Shown here: positions 17,539 through 25,904 of the stretch, in pieces
Layout: each line of letters starts with the position of its first letter
Position numbering within the stretch: the stretch's first letter is position 1
Origin: an uncultured Pseudoflavonifractor sp.
Lineage (GTDB): Bacteria; Bacillota; Clostridia; Oscillospirales; Oscillospiraceae
Length of the DNA: 49,980 bases
Assembly: GCA_947651395.1 (NCBI GenBank)
Contig: CANSYW010000014.1
Location: 1-49,980 of the forward strand
Direction: 5' to 3'
The notes under the pieces: generated by a model
Databases searched by the model: none
Seen by the model: only the letters and a program-made list of their open reading frames with translations
Told to the model about the DNA's origin: nothing
Made by a program: the position numbers and the translations under genes

Positions 17539-19923
17539 ATGCGATATATTACCCCTTCCATTCTCTTCGCCCTGGTCACCCTGGGCGCGCTACTCCTTTT
17601 CCTGTGGTGGTACTGCGCCGTCCGGCGCGGGACTCCCCTGACGGAAAACAGCCTGCTCTTTCAACTGGGCGCCCGACCCGTGGGCGTTCCCGGGGTGAGC
17701 GCCCGGCGCCTCTCCTTCGCGGGGAAATGCCATCCCATGGAAAAGAGGGATCGGCTGCCGGTGCTCCTTATCACCCTGGTCTACGCCCTCACCGCCTTCT
17801 TTCAGCTGGGAGATACCAGTGCCCCTCAGACCTTCTATGACTTCGGAGAAAATGGCCAGATCACCATTGAGATCTCGGGCGCCCCGGTCATGGCCCAGGG
17901 GATCCGCTACTACACCGGTCTGGGTGTGGGCGGCCGGATCTCCGGCGAGGACGGGCGGGCCTACAATCTGGAGGTCTCCCCCGATGGGGAGCGCTGGTAC
18001 ACCCTCTGGCAAAAGCGGGAGGATCCCCAGGACGCCGGCAAGGTCACCGGCCATTACTGGGCCGACGCGGAGGGCTTTTCCCCCAACTACGCCCTGACCC
18101 AAAAATACAACCAGCTCTTTAAGTGGCTGGAGATCAAAACAGACGCCCCCACAGCCGTCCGGTATCTCCGCATCACCGGCAACACTCAGGGCAAGTATCT
18201 GGAGCTGCGGGACGACACCGGACGGGTCTGGTCGGAGACCCGGTACCTTCTGGAGCTGGGACGGCTGTGCCTGCTGGGAAAGGACGGTCAGCCCATCCCC
18301 TTTAACTGGACCATGGCCGACGGTTCCCCCGTCCCGGAAGGGCTGGAGCAGCTCTTCTCGGCGGACTCTGTCGTCCCGGAGAAATCCACCTGGCACAACT
18401 CCACCTACTTTGACGAGATCTATCACGCCCGCACCGCCAAGGAGCACATTGACAACGTCTACCCCTACGAGGTGACCCATCCCCCTCTGGGTAAGCTGAT
18501 CCTGGGCCTGGGGATCCGGCTGTTCGGCATGACCCCCTTCGGCTGGCGGTTTATGGGCGTCCTCTTCGGGGTGGGAATGCTCCCCATCCTCTATGTGTTC
18601 CTCAAAAACATGTTCGGCAAGACCTCCGTGGCCGCCTGCGGCGCCACCCTCTTTGCCTGCGAGTTCATGCACCTGACCCAGACCCGCATCGCCACCATCG
18701 ACACCTACGCCGTGTTCTTCATTCTCGCCATGTACTTTTTCATGTACCGCTATCTCACCCTCCCGGCGGGAGCCTCCTTCCGGCATGGCGCCCTGCCCCT
18801 GTTCCTCTCCGGACTCATGTGGGGCCTGGGCATCGCCTCCAAGTGGACGGTGATCTACGGCGGTCTTGGGCTGGCGGCGGTCTATTTCATGGGCTTCTAT
18901 CAGAAAATGCGGGACTGGCCGGAAGAGGAGACCCTGGGGGCCCAGCGGGCCGGCTGGGTGAGTGCCACCCTCCTTTTCTCCGTGTTCTGCTTCATTTTGA
19001 TGCCTCTTTGCATCTACACCGCCTCCTATATTCCCTACGCCCGGTCCATGGGGGTGGATCTGTCCCTGGGCAACACCCTTTCCGGGGCGGGACAAAGTCT
19101 GCCGGTGCTCCTTCAAAACCTGACGGGCTATCTCTCTCAGGGGAAGGACTTTCTGGAGGAGGCCGCCAGGATCCCCAACAACAGCCTCACGGGGCTCATG
19201 GCGGAAAACCAGTGGTATATGCTCACCTACCACCAGGGGGTGGGTGATTTCCACCCCTACTCCTCCCGGTGGTTCCAGTGGATCGTGGACGCCCGGCCCA
19301 TCCTCTACTATATGGACAACGACGTGCCCGGCTTTACCACTCGCTTCGCCGCCTTCGCCAACCCCGTCAACTGTTGGGCAGGGCTGGGGGCCATCCTCAT
19401 CTGCGCCTGCCACGCCTTCCGCCGGCTGTGGAGCAAGGGGGTCTTCCTGGCAGGGCTGGGCCTTTCCGCCGTCCTGCTGATCTGGCGTGCCGAGCAGGGG
19501 GAAAACAACGCCTTCTTCCCTGAACAGGCCGGAGATATCCTGCGCCGGAACTGGCTCATCCTCCTTGTCTGCGTACTGCTCTATCTGGCCCTCGCCGCCT
19601 TTCTCCTCCTGCACGCCCCGGGATATGACCCTCGGGCCGCCTTCATCTTCGTGGCCTTCCTCTCCCAGCTGGCCCCCTGGTGGCTCATCGGGCGCACCAC
19701 CTTCGAATATCACTACTTCCCCTCCCTGCTGTTCCTGGTCTTCGCCCTGGCCTATCTGTTCAACGGCCTGACGGAGGCTGACAGAGGCTGGCATATCCCG
19801 GTATACGGCCTCACCGCCCTGTCCGCCGCGCTCTATCTTTTGTTCTATCCCGTGCTCACAGGCCTTGCCATCCCCACCTGGTATGAGCCGGTGGTAAAGT
19901 GGATCGAATCCTGGCCGTTCTAA
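17539..19923 (+). CDS. PMT-like dolichyl/polyprenyl-phosphate mannosyltransferase
   Basis: A 794-aa GT39-type membrane glycosyltransferase, which transfers a sugar from a polyprenyl-phosphate carrier to proteins or other acceptors outside the membrane. After a first membrane helix and a second at about 75-95, residues about 100-240 form a soluble beta-rich segment resembling F5/8 type C carbohydrate-binding folds. The catalytic loop follows with the acidic pair in YFDEIYHARTA and the conserved THPPLGK motif, then about nine more helices. The inserted soluble domain makes it longer than many bacterial PMTs. GGAGGA precedes the ATG. Confidence 0.85.
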   Translation: MRYITPSILFALVTLGALLLFLWWYCAVRRGTPLTENSLLFQLGARPVGVPGVSARRLSFAGKCHPMEKRDRLPVLLITLVYALTAFFQLGDTSAPQTFYDFGENGQITIEISGAPVMAQGIRYYTGLGVGGRISGEDGRAYNLEVSPDGERWYTLWQKREDPQDAGKVTGHYWADAEGFSPNYALTQKYNQLFKWLEIKTDAPTAVRYLRITGNTQGKYLELRDDTGRVWSETRYLLELGRLCLLGKDGQPIPFNWTMADGSPVPEGLEQLFSADSVVPEKSTWHNSTYFDEIYHARTAKEHIDNVYPYEVTHPPLGKLILGLGIRLFGMTPFGWRFMGVLFGVGMLPILYVFLKNMFGKTSVAACGATLFACEFMHLTQTRIATIDTYAVFFILAMYFFMYRYLTLPAGASFRHGALPLFLSGLMWGLGIASKWTVIYGGLGLAAVYFMGFYQKMRDWPEEETLGAQRAGWVSATLLFSVFCFILMPLCIYTASYIPYARSMGVDLSLGNTLSGAGQSLPVLLQNLTGYLSQGKDFLEEAARIPNNSLTGLMAENQWYMLTYHQGVGDFHPYSSRWFQWIVDARPILYYMDNDVPGFTTRFAAFANPVNCWAGLGAILICACHAFRRLWSKGVFLAGLGLSAVLLIWRAEQGENNAFFPEQAGDILRRNWLILLVCVLLYLALAAFLLLHAPGYDPRAAFIFVAFLSQLAPWWLIGRTTFEYHYFPSLLFLVFALAYLFNGLTEADRGWHIPVYGLTALSAALYLLFYPVLTGLAIPTWYEPVVKWIESWPF

Positions 19924-19924
19924 A

Positions 19925-19984
19925 AGAAGAGCTCGGCAAGCGACCGAGCGCCCAACCGCTTGCGGAGCTTGACATCAAGGAGGA
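19925..19984 (+). repeat. Partial copy of the grpE-dnaK repeat end module
   Basis: GCTCGG pairs with CCGAGC, and CAAGCG with CGCTTG. The sequence CCGCTTGCGGAGCTTGACA (19956 onward) closely matches the end module of the two repeats at 14129 and 14278. It fills the gap between the glycosyltransferase stop and the PHP phosphatase, whose ribosome site lies at its 3' edge. Confidence 0.45.
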
Positions 19985-19991
19985 CAACATT

Positions 19992-20789
19992 ATGTTAACC
20001 GATTGCCATATGCACACCCTCTGCTCTCCCGACGGCTGCGCCCCCTTGGCGGATATGGCCGCCGCCGCTCTGGCGGCGGGTATGGACGCCATCTGCGTCA
20101 CCGACCACTGCGACCTGCTGGATCTCCGGGGGGAGTTTGACGACTCCTTTCGCTGGGCGCCCATCGAGGAGCAGCTTGCCCTGGCCCGGCCCCAGTTTGA
20201 GGGCCGGCTCCCCATCCGCAAGGGGATCGAGCTGGGGGAGGCCTGGGAGGATCCCCAGCTGGCCGGGCGCATCGTCGGGCAGCCCGGGGTGGACTTCGTC
20301 ATCGGCTCCGTCCACAATCTAAGCCGGGAAGATGGCGGGCAGGACTTTTTTTATGTAAACTACGACTGTGAGGAGACCTGTCACAAAGTGCTGGGCTCCT
20401 ACTTCAACTGCATGGAGTCCCTCTCCCAACTCAGCTGCTTTGACGTGGTGGGTCACGTGATCTATCCCCTGCGTTATATGAACGGGCGGGACGGCAACCA
20501 CGTGACGCTGGAGGCCTATCTGCCCCAGCTGGAGCGGATTTTCCGCAATCTGATCTCCCGGGATCGGGGCATTGAGGTCAACACCTGCCGGGGCCAGACG
20601 GTGGAGGACTGGCGGCAGACCCTCGCCCTCTACCGGGACTGCGGCGGCCGCATCGTCACCCTGGGCAGCGACGCCCACGAGCCCCGGGATGTGGGCAAGG
20701 GGATCGCCCAGGCGGCGGCCCTTTTGAAGGAATACAGTTTCGACCTGGCGGTCTTTGCGGGCCGTCAGCCCCAATTTTTCAAATTATAA
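19992..20789 (+). CDS. PHP-domain histidinol-phosphatase-like phosphoesterase
   Basis: A 265-aa member of the PHP family, HisK type. Metal ligands are visible: DCHMHT at residues 4-9, TDHCD near 37, GIELGE near 77, SVHNLSR near 105, and the closing GSDAHEP near 224. HisK hydrolyses L-histidinol phosphate, but no other his gene is present, so the true substrate may be another phosphate ester. The ATG at 19992 follows GGAGGA; the frame from 19899 overlaps the upstream gene. rpiB follows after 13 bp. Confidence 0.85.
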   Translation: MLTDCHMHTLCSPDGCAPLADMAAAALAAGMDAICVTDHCDLLDLRGEFDDSFRWAPIEEQLALARPQFEGRLPIRKGIELGEAWEDPQLAGRIVGQPGVDFVIGSVHNLSREDGGQDFFYVNYDCEETCHKVLGSYFNCMESLSQLSCFDVVGHVIYPLRYMNGRDGNHVTLEAYLPQLERIFRNLISRDRGIEVNTCRGQTVEDWRQTLALYRDCGGRIVTLGSDAHEPRDVGKGIAQAAALLKEYSFDLAVFAGRQPQFFKL

Positions 20790-20802
20790 GGAGGAAATCG
20801 CC

Positions 20803-21240
20803 ATGCTCGCTCTCGGTTCCGATCACGGAGGCCTGGATCTGAAACGCCGGGTCATCGCCTATCTGGAGGAAAACCACATCCCTTACAAGGACTTCGGCTG
20901 TCACACCGCCGACTCCTGCGACTATCCCGACTTTGGCGCCGCCGCCGCCCGGGCGGTGGCCTCGGGGGCGTGTGACAGGGGCATCGTCATATGCACCACC
21001 GGCATCGGGATCTCCATCGCCGCCAACAAGGTCAGGGGCGTCCGCTGCGCCCTGTGCCACGACCCCCTCTCCGCCGAGATGACCCGGCGTCACAACGACG
21101 CCAATATGCTGGCCCTGGGCGGCGGCATGGTGGGGCCCAACCTGGCTCTGCGCATCGTGGAGGTCTTCCTGAACACCCCCTTTGAAGGGGAGCGCCATCA
21201 GCGCCGGGTGGATAAGATCTCCGCCCTGGAGGCCGAATGA
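20803..21240 (+). CDS. rpiB: Ribose 5-phosphate isomerase B
   Basis: A 145-aa RpiB/LacAB enzyme interconverting ribulose 5-phosphate and ribose 5-phosphate in the pentose phosphate pathway. It opens with LALGSDHGGLDLKRRV and has the YPDFGAAAARAV segment, the anion-binding CTTGIGISIAANKVRGVRCAL motif with the usual catalytic Cys, and a HNDANMLALGGG motif. AAGGAGG precedes the ATG. Its stop overlaps the ATG of the acetyltransferase gene by four bases. Confidence 0.96.
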   Translation: MLALGSDHGGLDLKRRVIAYLEENHIPYKDFGCHTADSCDYPDFGAAAARAVASGACDRGIVICTTGIGISIAANKVRGVRCALCHDPLSAEMTRRHNDANMLALGGGMVGPNLALRIVEVFLNTPFEGERHQRRVDKISALEAE

Positions 21241-21731
21241 GGCTCCGCCACGCTTCCATGGAGGATCTGGACGTTCTGGCGGCCATAGAGGCCGCTTCCT
21301 ATCCCAAGGCGGAGGGGGCGTCCAGAGAGAGCCTCCGGGGTCGGCTGACCCACTTCCCCCACTGCTTCTGGCTCCTTGAGGACGACGAGGGACAGACCGT
21401 CGCCTTTATCAACGGAATGCTGACCCACCAAAGCCACCTCACCGACGCCATGTACGATGACCCCTCCCTCCACGACGATGCCGGAGCCTGGCTGATGATC
21501 TTCTCCGTGGTCACCCGCCCCGACTGCCGCGGGAGGGGCTACGCCGCCCTTCTTATGGAGCGGGTCATTTCGGACATGACCGCCCAGGGCCGCCGGGGTA
21601 TCGTTCTGACCTGCAAGGAGAGGCTGCTCCCCTTCTACGCCCGGTTCGGCTACCGCAGCGAGGGGCTCTCCGACTCCACCCACGGGGCGGCCTCCTGGTA
21701 TCAGATGCGCCTGAGGCTGGACGCCTCCTGA
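21237..21731 (+). CDS. GNAT family N-acetyltransferase
   Basis: A 164-aa single-domain acetyltransferase using acetyl-CoA. The CoA pyrophosphate loop is CRGRGYAALLMERVI (about 99-113), preceded by the beta-4 strand IFSVVTRPDC and followed by the LLPFYARFGYRSEG motif. The pattern resembles arylalkylamine-type members, though the acceptor is unknown. ATGA overlap with rpiB shows coupling; the cluster PHP-rpiB-GNAT ends at a shared terminator. Confidence 0.88.
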   Translation: MRLRHASMEDLDVLAAIEAASYPKAEGASRESLRGRLTHFPHCFWLLEDDEGQTVAFINGMLTHQSHLTDAMYDDPSLHDDAGAWLMIFSVVTRPDCRGRGYAALLMERVISDMTAQGRRGIVLTCKERLLPFYARFGYRSEGLSDSTHGAASWYQMRLRLDAS

Positions 21732-21738
21732 ATCCGGC

Positions 21739-21775
21739 AAAAAGCTCCCTGACCTTAAGGTCAGGGAGCTTTTTC
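21739..21775. terminator. Bidirectional terminator
   Basis: An AAAAAGCTCCCTGACC arm pairs with its complement around TTAA. It separates the convergent acetyltransferase gene and the AraC-type regulator gene; the last bases overlap the latter's stop. Confidence 0.92.
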
Positions 21776-22514
21776 ATTGGCTCTGCTTCTGAAATTCTGA
21801 AGGGGTCATGCCCACCACCTTCTTAAAGGTGGCGCTGAAATAGGTGATATCCCGGTAGCCCACCCGCTCGGCCACCTCATACACCTTGTTCCGGCAGTCC
21901 CGGAGCAGCTCCATAGCCGCGTGGATCCGACAGTCGGTGAGATAGCTGCCCAGCGTGCGGGAGGTCTCCTTCTTGAACTCATGGCTCAGATGCCCCTCGC
22001 TGATGCCCAGGGACCGGGCCACCGAACTGACGCTGATGTCCGGATCTCCGTAGTGCCGGTCGATGTAACGCAGAGCCTCCTTGACATATTTGCTCTTGCC
22101 CTCCAGCGCCACATCAGGCCTCCGGGCCGGAGCCCCGCTCCGGCCCACCCGGCTCCGGAGCCGGGACACCGCCTCTTCCAGCTCTCCGTCGTGAAAGGGC
22201 TTCAGCAGGTAGTCCACCGCGCCCAGCTTTACCGCCGACTGGGCATAGGCAAAATCACTGTATGCGGTGAGGATGATCACCTGGGCCCTGTTTCCCTCGG
22301 CACGGAGGCGGCGAACCATCTCAATGCCGTCCATCCGGGGCATTTTGATGTCGGTGACGATGAGCTCGGGCTGGCAGCGGCGGATGACCTCCAGGGCCTC
22401 CGCTCCGTCGGCGGCCTCTCCCACCACGGCGCAGTCCACCCCCGCCCAGTCCACCGCCAGAACGATGCCCCGACGCACCAGGGCCTCGTCCTCCACGATC
22501 ACCACTTTCATCAT
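21774..22514 (-). CDS. AraC-type response regulator (YesN/HptR-like)
   Basis: A 246-aa cytoplasmic regulator. The receiver domain (about 1-120) has the acidic pair in VIVEDEA, phospho-acceptor aspartate in LIVTDIKMPRMDG, and the switch Lys in YLLKPFH. The C-terminal half is an AraC double helix-turn-helix (YIDRHYGDPDISVSSVARSLGISEGHLSHEFKK, then VAERVGYRDITYFSATFKKVVGMTPSEF). The ATG overlaps the kinase stop in ATGATGA. It is the last gene of a binding-protein/kinase/regulator triad like HptA-HptS-HptR and should be activated by the adjacent YesM-type kinase. Its targets are not evident. Confidence 0.92.
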   Translation of the reverse strand: MMKVVIVEDEALVRRGIVLAVDWAGVDCAVVGEAADGAEALEVIRRCQPELIVTDIKMPRMDGIEMVRRLRAEGNRAQVIILTAYSDFAYAQSAVKLGAVDYLLKPFHDGELEEAVSRLRSRVGRSGAPARRPDVALEGKSKYVKEALRYIDRHYGDPDISVSSVARSLGISEGHLSHEFKKETSRTLGSYLTDCRIHAAMELLRDCRNKVYEVAERVGYRDITYFSATFKKVVGMTPSEFQKQSQ

Positions 22515-24208
22515 GTGTCCTCTCCCCCTTCCCGACGGATAACGGGCAACGTGATCTGAATGCAGGTGCCTCTGTCCCCTCCCCTGGGCATAAAGCGCAG
22601 GCCGCTGTCGGCGCCGTAATGGAGCCGGAGGATGGCGTCCACATTGTAGAGACCCAGATGGCCGCCTCCCGCCTGGGGGCCCTCCCGCCGGAGGAAGCGC
22701 TCCATACTCTCCGGGGACATGCCGCAGCCGTTGTCCCGGACGGTGAGGCACATGGTCTCCCCCCTTGGGACAACCTCCACGCTGATACGGCCGTGACTGC
22801 CGTCCTCAAAGCCGTGGATGATGGCGTTCTCCACCAGGGGCTGGAGCATAAGCTTGGGCACCAGGGCATCCAAAAGTCCCTCATCCGCCCGGATCTCAAA
22901 TTCAAACTTGCCGGGAAACCGAATGGTCTGGATCTCCACGTACCGCTCCAGCACCGCCAGCTCCTCCCGCAGCTCCACAAACTCCTCTGCCGAAATGCTC
23001 CGGCGCAGGATATCCGCCAGGTCGGCGGAGATGGTGGATATCTCTTGGGAGCCGTTGATCTTTCCCAGCCATTTCAGGGTGTCCAGGGTATTGTAGAGAA
23101 AGTGGGGGTTGAGCTGAGCCTGCATCATACGGATCTGGGCGTCACCCAGCTCCTGCTGCTGCCGGATGGACCAGGCCAGATTCTCCCTGAGCCGCTGGGT
23201 CATCCGGTTGAACCGTCCGGAGAGCTGGCTGATCTCATCCGTCCCGGTCACCTCCACCCGTACGTCCAGATCCCCCTCCTCCACCGCGGCCATGGCGCTG
23301 TTGAGGGTGCGGATAGGCTCAAACAGCTGGCGGCTGAAGCTCATTGCCGCCCGAATACTCACACCCGCGCACAGGAGGATGGACAATCCCGCCACCAGAT
23401 AGAACAGCTGCATCACCCAATCCGCCAGCGGCTTGGGCTGGCGCAGTATGACGGCAAAGCCGCTGGCGGCGTTCCGGAAGACATGGTAGGTGTTCTGGGT
23501 CCCCACCTCAGCAAAGCTTCCCCCCTCCAAAAGACGCCCCCGCAGCCGGGGGGCCAGGGTATCGTCCTGCAGGGTGGGAGAGGCGTAGACCTGATCCCAG
23601 TAGGGATCCAGCACCAGAACGTCGCTGCCCGCGCCGTAGCTGCCCTGAAAGAGACGGCGGAAGTGCTCCTCCCGGAGCTCGGCGGTCACAAAGCCCACCG
23701 CCCCTTCTCCTCCGGGGACGGCACGGGCCAGCCGCATACAGCCCTCGCTCCCCTGGTACACCGTCTCCCCCGGCCGCTCTCCCGCCGCAAACAGCACGCC
23801 CCAATTGACGGAAAGGCTCCGGGGCACCGTGTTGGAGGTGGCGTAGAGAAGCTCGCCCCCGGCGTTATAGAGGGAGAAGTCCGCATCCCGCAAATAGGCG
23901 GAAGCAGCGGAATAGAGGGTATTATAGACCTGGGTCCCGCTCCGGTGCTCCCCCCTCATGGCCCGGATCACCAGCTCCTCCCGCCCCAGTTCCTCCAATA
24001 TGCCGCCGCAGGAGGACATCAGCCCGTCAAAGCGTCCGGCCAGAGAGTCCAGCTGGGTCTGGGCACTGTCCCGGGCATTGCGGAAAAGGACGCTCTGGAA
24101 GATCCCCAGGATCAGTCCCGCGCACACCACCAGGGGAAGCAGTCCCACCGCCAGAAAGGAGCCCAAAAGCTTTTTCTGGAAGGACTCCCGCAGCCCCGGC
24201 CCCCTCAC
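22511..24208 (-). CDS. YesM-type sensor histidine kinase (HptS-like)
   Basis: A 565-aa membrane kinase. It has one helix at about 15-38, an extracellular sensing domain to about 265, a second helix, a HAMP domain (EPIRTLNSAMAAVEEGDLDVRV), and a His_kinase domain with the phospho-acceptor in AQLNPHFLYNTLDTL. The ATPase region has N-box LVENAIIHG and G-box DNGCGM, and ends with the GLYNVDAILRLHYG signature of this kinase class. GTG start overlaps the binding-protein stop in GTGA, with GGAGGGGG upstream. Translation coupling with the lipoprotein gene supports a three-component sensor. Confidence 0.9.
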   Translation of the reverse strand: MRGPGLRESFQKKLLGSFLAVGLLPLVVCAGLILGIFQSVLFRNARDSAQTQLDSLAGRFDGLMSSCGGILEELGREELVIRAMRGEHRSGTQVYNTLYSAASAYLRDADFSLYNAGGELLYATSNTVPRSLSVNWGVLFAAGERPGETVYQGSEGCMRLARAVPGGEGAVGFVTAELREEHFRRLFQGSYGAGSDVLVLDPYWDQVYASPTLQDDTLAPRLRGRLLEGGSFAEVGTQNTYHVFRNAASGFAVILRQPKPLADWVMQLFYLVAGLSILLCAGVSIRAAMSFSRQLFEPIRTLNSAMAAVEEGDLDVRVEVTGTDEISQLSGRFNRMTQRLRENLAWSIRQQQELGDAQIRMMQAQLNPHFLYNTLDTLKWLGKINGSQEISTISADLADILRRSISAEEFVELREELAVLERYVEIQTIRFPGKFEFEIRADEGLLDALVPKLMLQPLVENAIIHGFEDGSHGRISVEVVPRGETMCLTVRDNGCGMSPESMERFLRREGPQAGGGHLGLYNVDAILRLHYGADSGLRFMPRGGDRGTCIQITLPVIRREGGEDT

Positions 24209-25230
24209 GGTGCCCCCTCCCCGGTATAGTCCGCCCAGCGGGTCAAAAATTCCTCTTTCAGCGCGGAGGCCCAGTCCACGGGATAATCAAAGATCCCCAT
24301 CTCCTCCTCGGTGGGCAGCTCCTCCCGGTCAGCTACATCCTGACGCACCGAGCGGCGGGCAAAATCACTGACCACCAGGGCCTGTACGTCGGTACTCTGA
24401 ACAAACTCCAAAAAGGCCCTGGCGTTGTCCGGGTGGGGCGCCCCCAGGATCAGGGCGCTGCCGTCAGGCACCGCGCTGGTACCCTCGGCGGGATAGACCA
24501 CCCCGATATCCTCCCCCTGGGCGATCCCCTTCAGGGCAGTCTCCTCCAGTGTGACTCCGATGCTCTTGCTGCCTCCGGACACGGCGGAGACCACGTCGCC
24601 GGAATCCCCCAGGGCTCCGTCCAGATTCTCCGCAAAGGCCCGCACCAGCTCCCAGGTCTCTCCCGGCAGGCAGGAGAGCATGGTGATGGCGGCGGTATAG
24701 CCGGAACCGGACACGGCCGGATCCGCGAAGGCGATCCTCCCCTTCCAGCGACTGTCCAAAAGGTCTTCCCAGCCGGTGAGCTCCGCCTCGTCCACCAGCT
24801 TGGTGTTGTAGATGAGCACCACGGGCAGGGCGGAAAAGGGCGTCCACGGATCCCCTTCGGGCCGGAGGCCCGGCTTTAAAAACTCCGCCCCGGAACAGGT
24901 ATAGGGTTCAAAATATCCCGCATAGGCCGCCAGGCTCTCCACACCTCCGCCGAACATCACATCACACTCCGGGGCCTCCTCCCGGGCGGCGATCTGTTCC
25001 AGCAGCTCATTGGTGCCCCCCGTGATCACCTCTACCCAAATGCCCGTACGGGCCTGAAATTCCTTGACAATGGGGCCATAGACCTCCTCTTTATGTGAGG
25101 TGCATACCACCAGCCGCTTCTCCTCCGGCGGGACCAGAGTGATCAGGGCGGGATCCAAAGCCGAGGGGGCGCAGGCACACAGCGCCAGGGCGAAAAGACA
25201 AAGGAGGGCCGGAAGCCGGATCTTTTTCAT
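24205..25230 (-). CDS. Solute-binding lipoprotein, AfuA/HptA-like sensor
   Basis: A 341-aa lipoprotein with a signal peptide and lipobox LCAC (Cys about 20), then a periplasmic-binding-protein fold of the iron/hexose-phosphate cluster: RLVVCTSHKEEVYGPIVKEFQARTGIWVEV, a central VVLIYNTKLV strand and a GVVYPAEGTSAVPDG segment. No permease or ATPase gene is nearby; instead a kinase and an AraC regulator are translationally coupled to it. In Staphylococcus aureus a similar protein, HptA, acts as a sugar-phosphate sensor. The start at 25230 has GGAGG before it; an ATG at 25272 does not. Confidence 0.85.
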   Translation of the reverse strand: MKKIRLPALLCLFALALCACAPSALDPALITLVPPEEKRLVVCTSHKEEVYGPIVKEFQARTGIWVEVITGGTNELLEQIAAREEAPECDVMFGGGVESLAAYAGYFEPYTCSGAEFLKPGLRPEGDPWTPFSALPVVLIYNTKLVDEAELTGWEDLLDSRWKGRIAFADPAVSGSGYTAAITMLSCLPGETWELVRAFAENLDGALGDSGDVVSAVSGGSKSIGVTLEETALKGIAQGEDIGVVYPAEGTSAVPDGSALILGAPHPDNARAFLEFVQSTDVQALVVSDFARRSVRQDVADREELPTEEEMGIFDYPVDWASALKEEFLTRWADYTGEGAP

Positions 25231-25268
25231 CGGTTTCCTCCCCCCTTTTCTTCTTTTTCTCTCTTTTT

Positions 25269-25904
25269 TCACACCAGCTCCAAAAGCTGCGTAAGCCGTG
25301 TAAGGTCATAGTCGGCCAGAGGACTGCCCGCGGCATCCCCGCCGAAGGCGGCGGTTTGGAAGCCCCCGTCTCTGGCCGCCCGGAGCCCTGCCGCCCCATC
25401 CTCCACCACCAGGGCCTCCGCCGGCGCCACACCCAGCAGCTGCGCCGCCTTGAGAAAGACCTCCGGATCGGGCTTGGCCCTGCGCACCATGGAGCCGTCG
25501 GCAATGGCGTCAAAGCAGTCCGTAAGCTCTACCCGTCGCAAAATGAGCTGGGCATTTTTACTGCTGCTGCCCACCGCCAAAAGGAGCCCCTTCTCCCGCA
25601 GGCCGGCCAGCGTCCTCCGGACCTCCGGCTCCACCTCCGCAGGGCCCATCTGCTCCACCCGTTTCAGGTAAGCTTCGTTCTTCTCCTCCGCCAGCGCCTC
25701 CACCTCCGCCCGGGTAAACTGCCGGGATGACAGGGCCAGAATGCGCTCCAGACTGTCCATACGGGAGAGGCCCCGGAGGGTGTCGTACTGCGCCGGCGTA
25801 AAGGGGATCCCCAGCTGCCGGGTCAGGAGACACCAGGAGTCGTAATGGTATCGGTCGGTATGTACCAAAACCCCGTCCAGGTCAAAGATCACTGCTTTTT
25901 TCAT
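25269..25904 (-). CDS. pgmB: Beta-phosphoglucomutase
   Basis: A 211-aa HAD-superfamily enzyme that interconverts beta-glucose 1-phosphate and glucose 6-phosphate, the product of inverting maltose, trehalose or cellobiose phosphorylases. Motif I is FDLDGVLVHTDRYHYDSW with nucleophile Asp9 (about) and general acid Asp11. The cap has the substrate-specificity sequence LRGLSRMDSLERIL. Motif II is AVGSSSKN and motif III/IV covers AKPDPEVF and VVEDGAAGLRAA. The start overlaps the upstream HAD gene in ATGA, and 38 bp separate it from the sensor lipoprotein gene, placing sugar-phosphate metabolism next to a sugar-phosphate-type sensor. Confidence 0.92.
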   Translation of the reverse strand: MKKAVIFDLDGVLVHTDRYHYDSWCLLTRQLGIPFTPAQYDTLRGLSRMDSLERILALSSRQFTRAEVEALAEEKNEAYLKRVEQMGPAEVEPEVRRTLAGLREKGLLLAVGSSSKNAQLILRRVELTDCFDAIADGSMVRRAKPDPEVFLKAAQLLGVAPAEALVVEDGAAGLRAARDGGFQTAAFGGDAAGSPLADYDLTRLTQLLELV

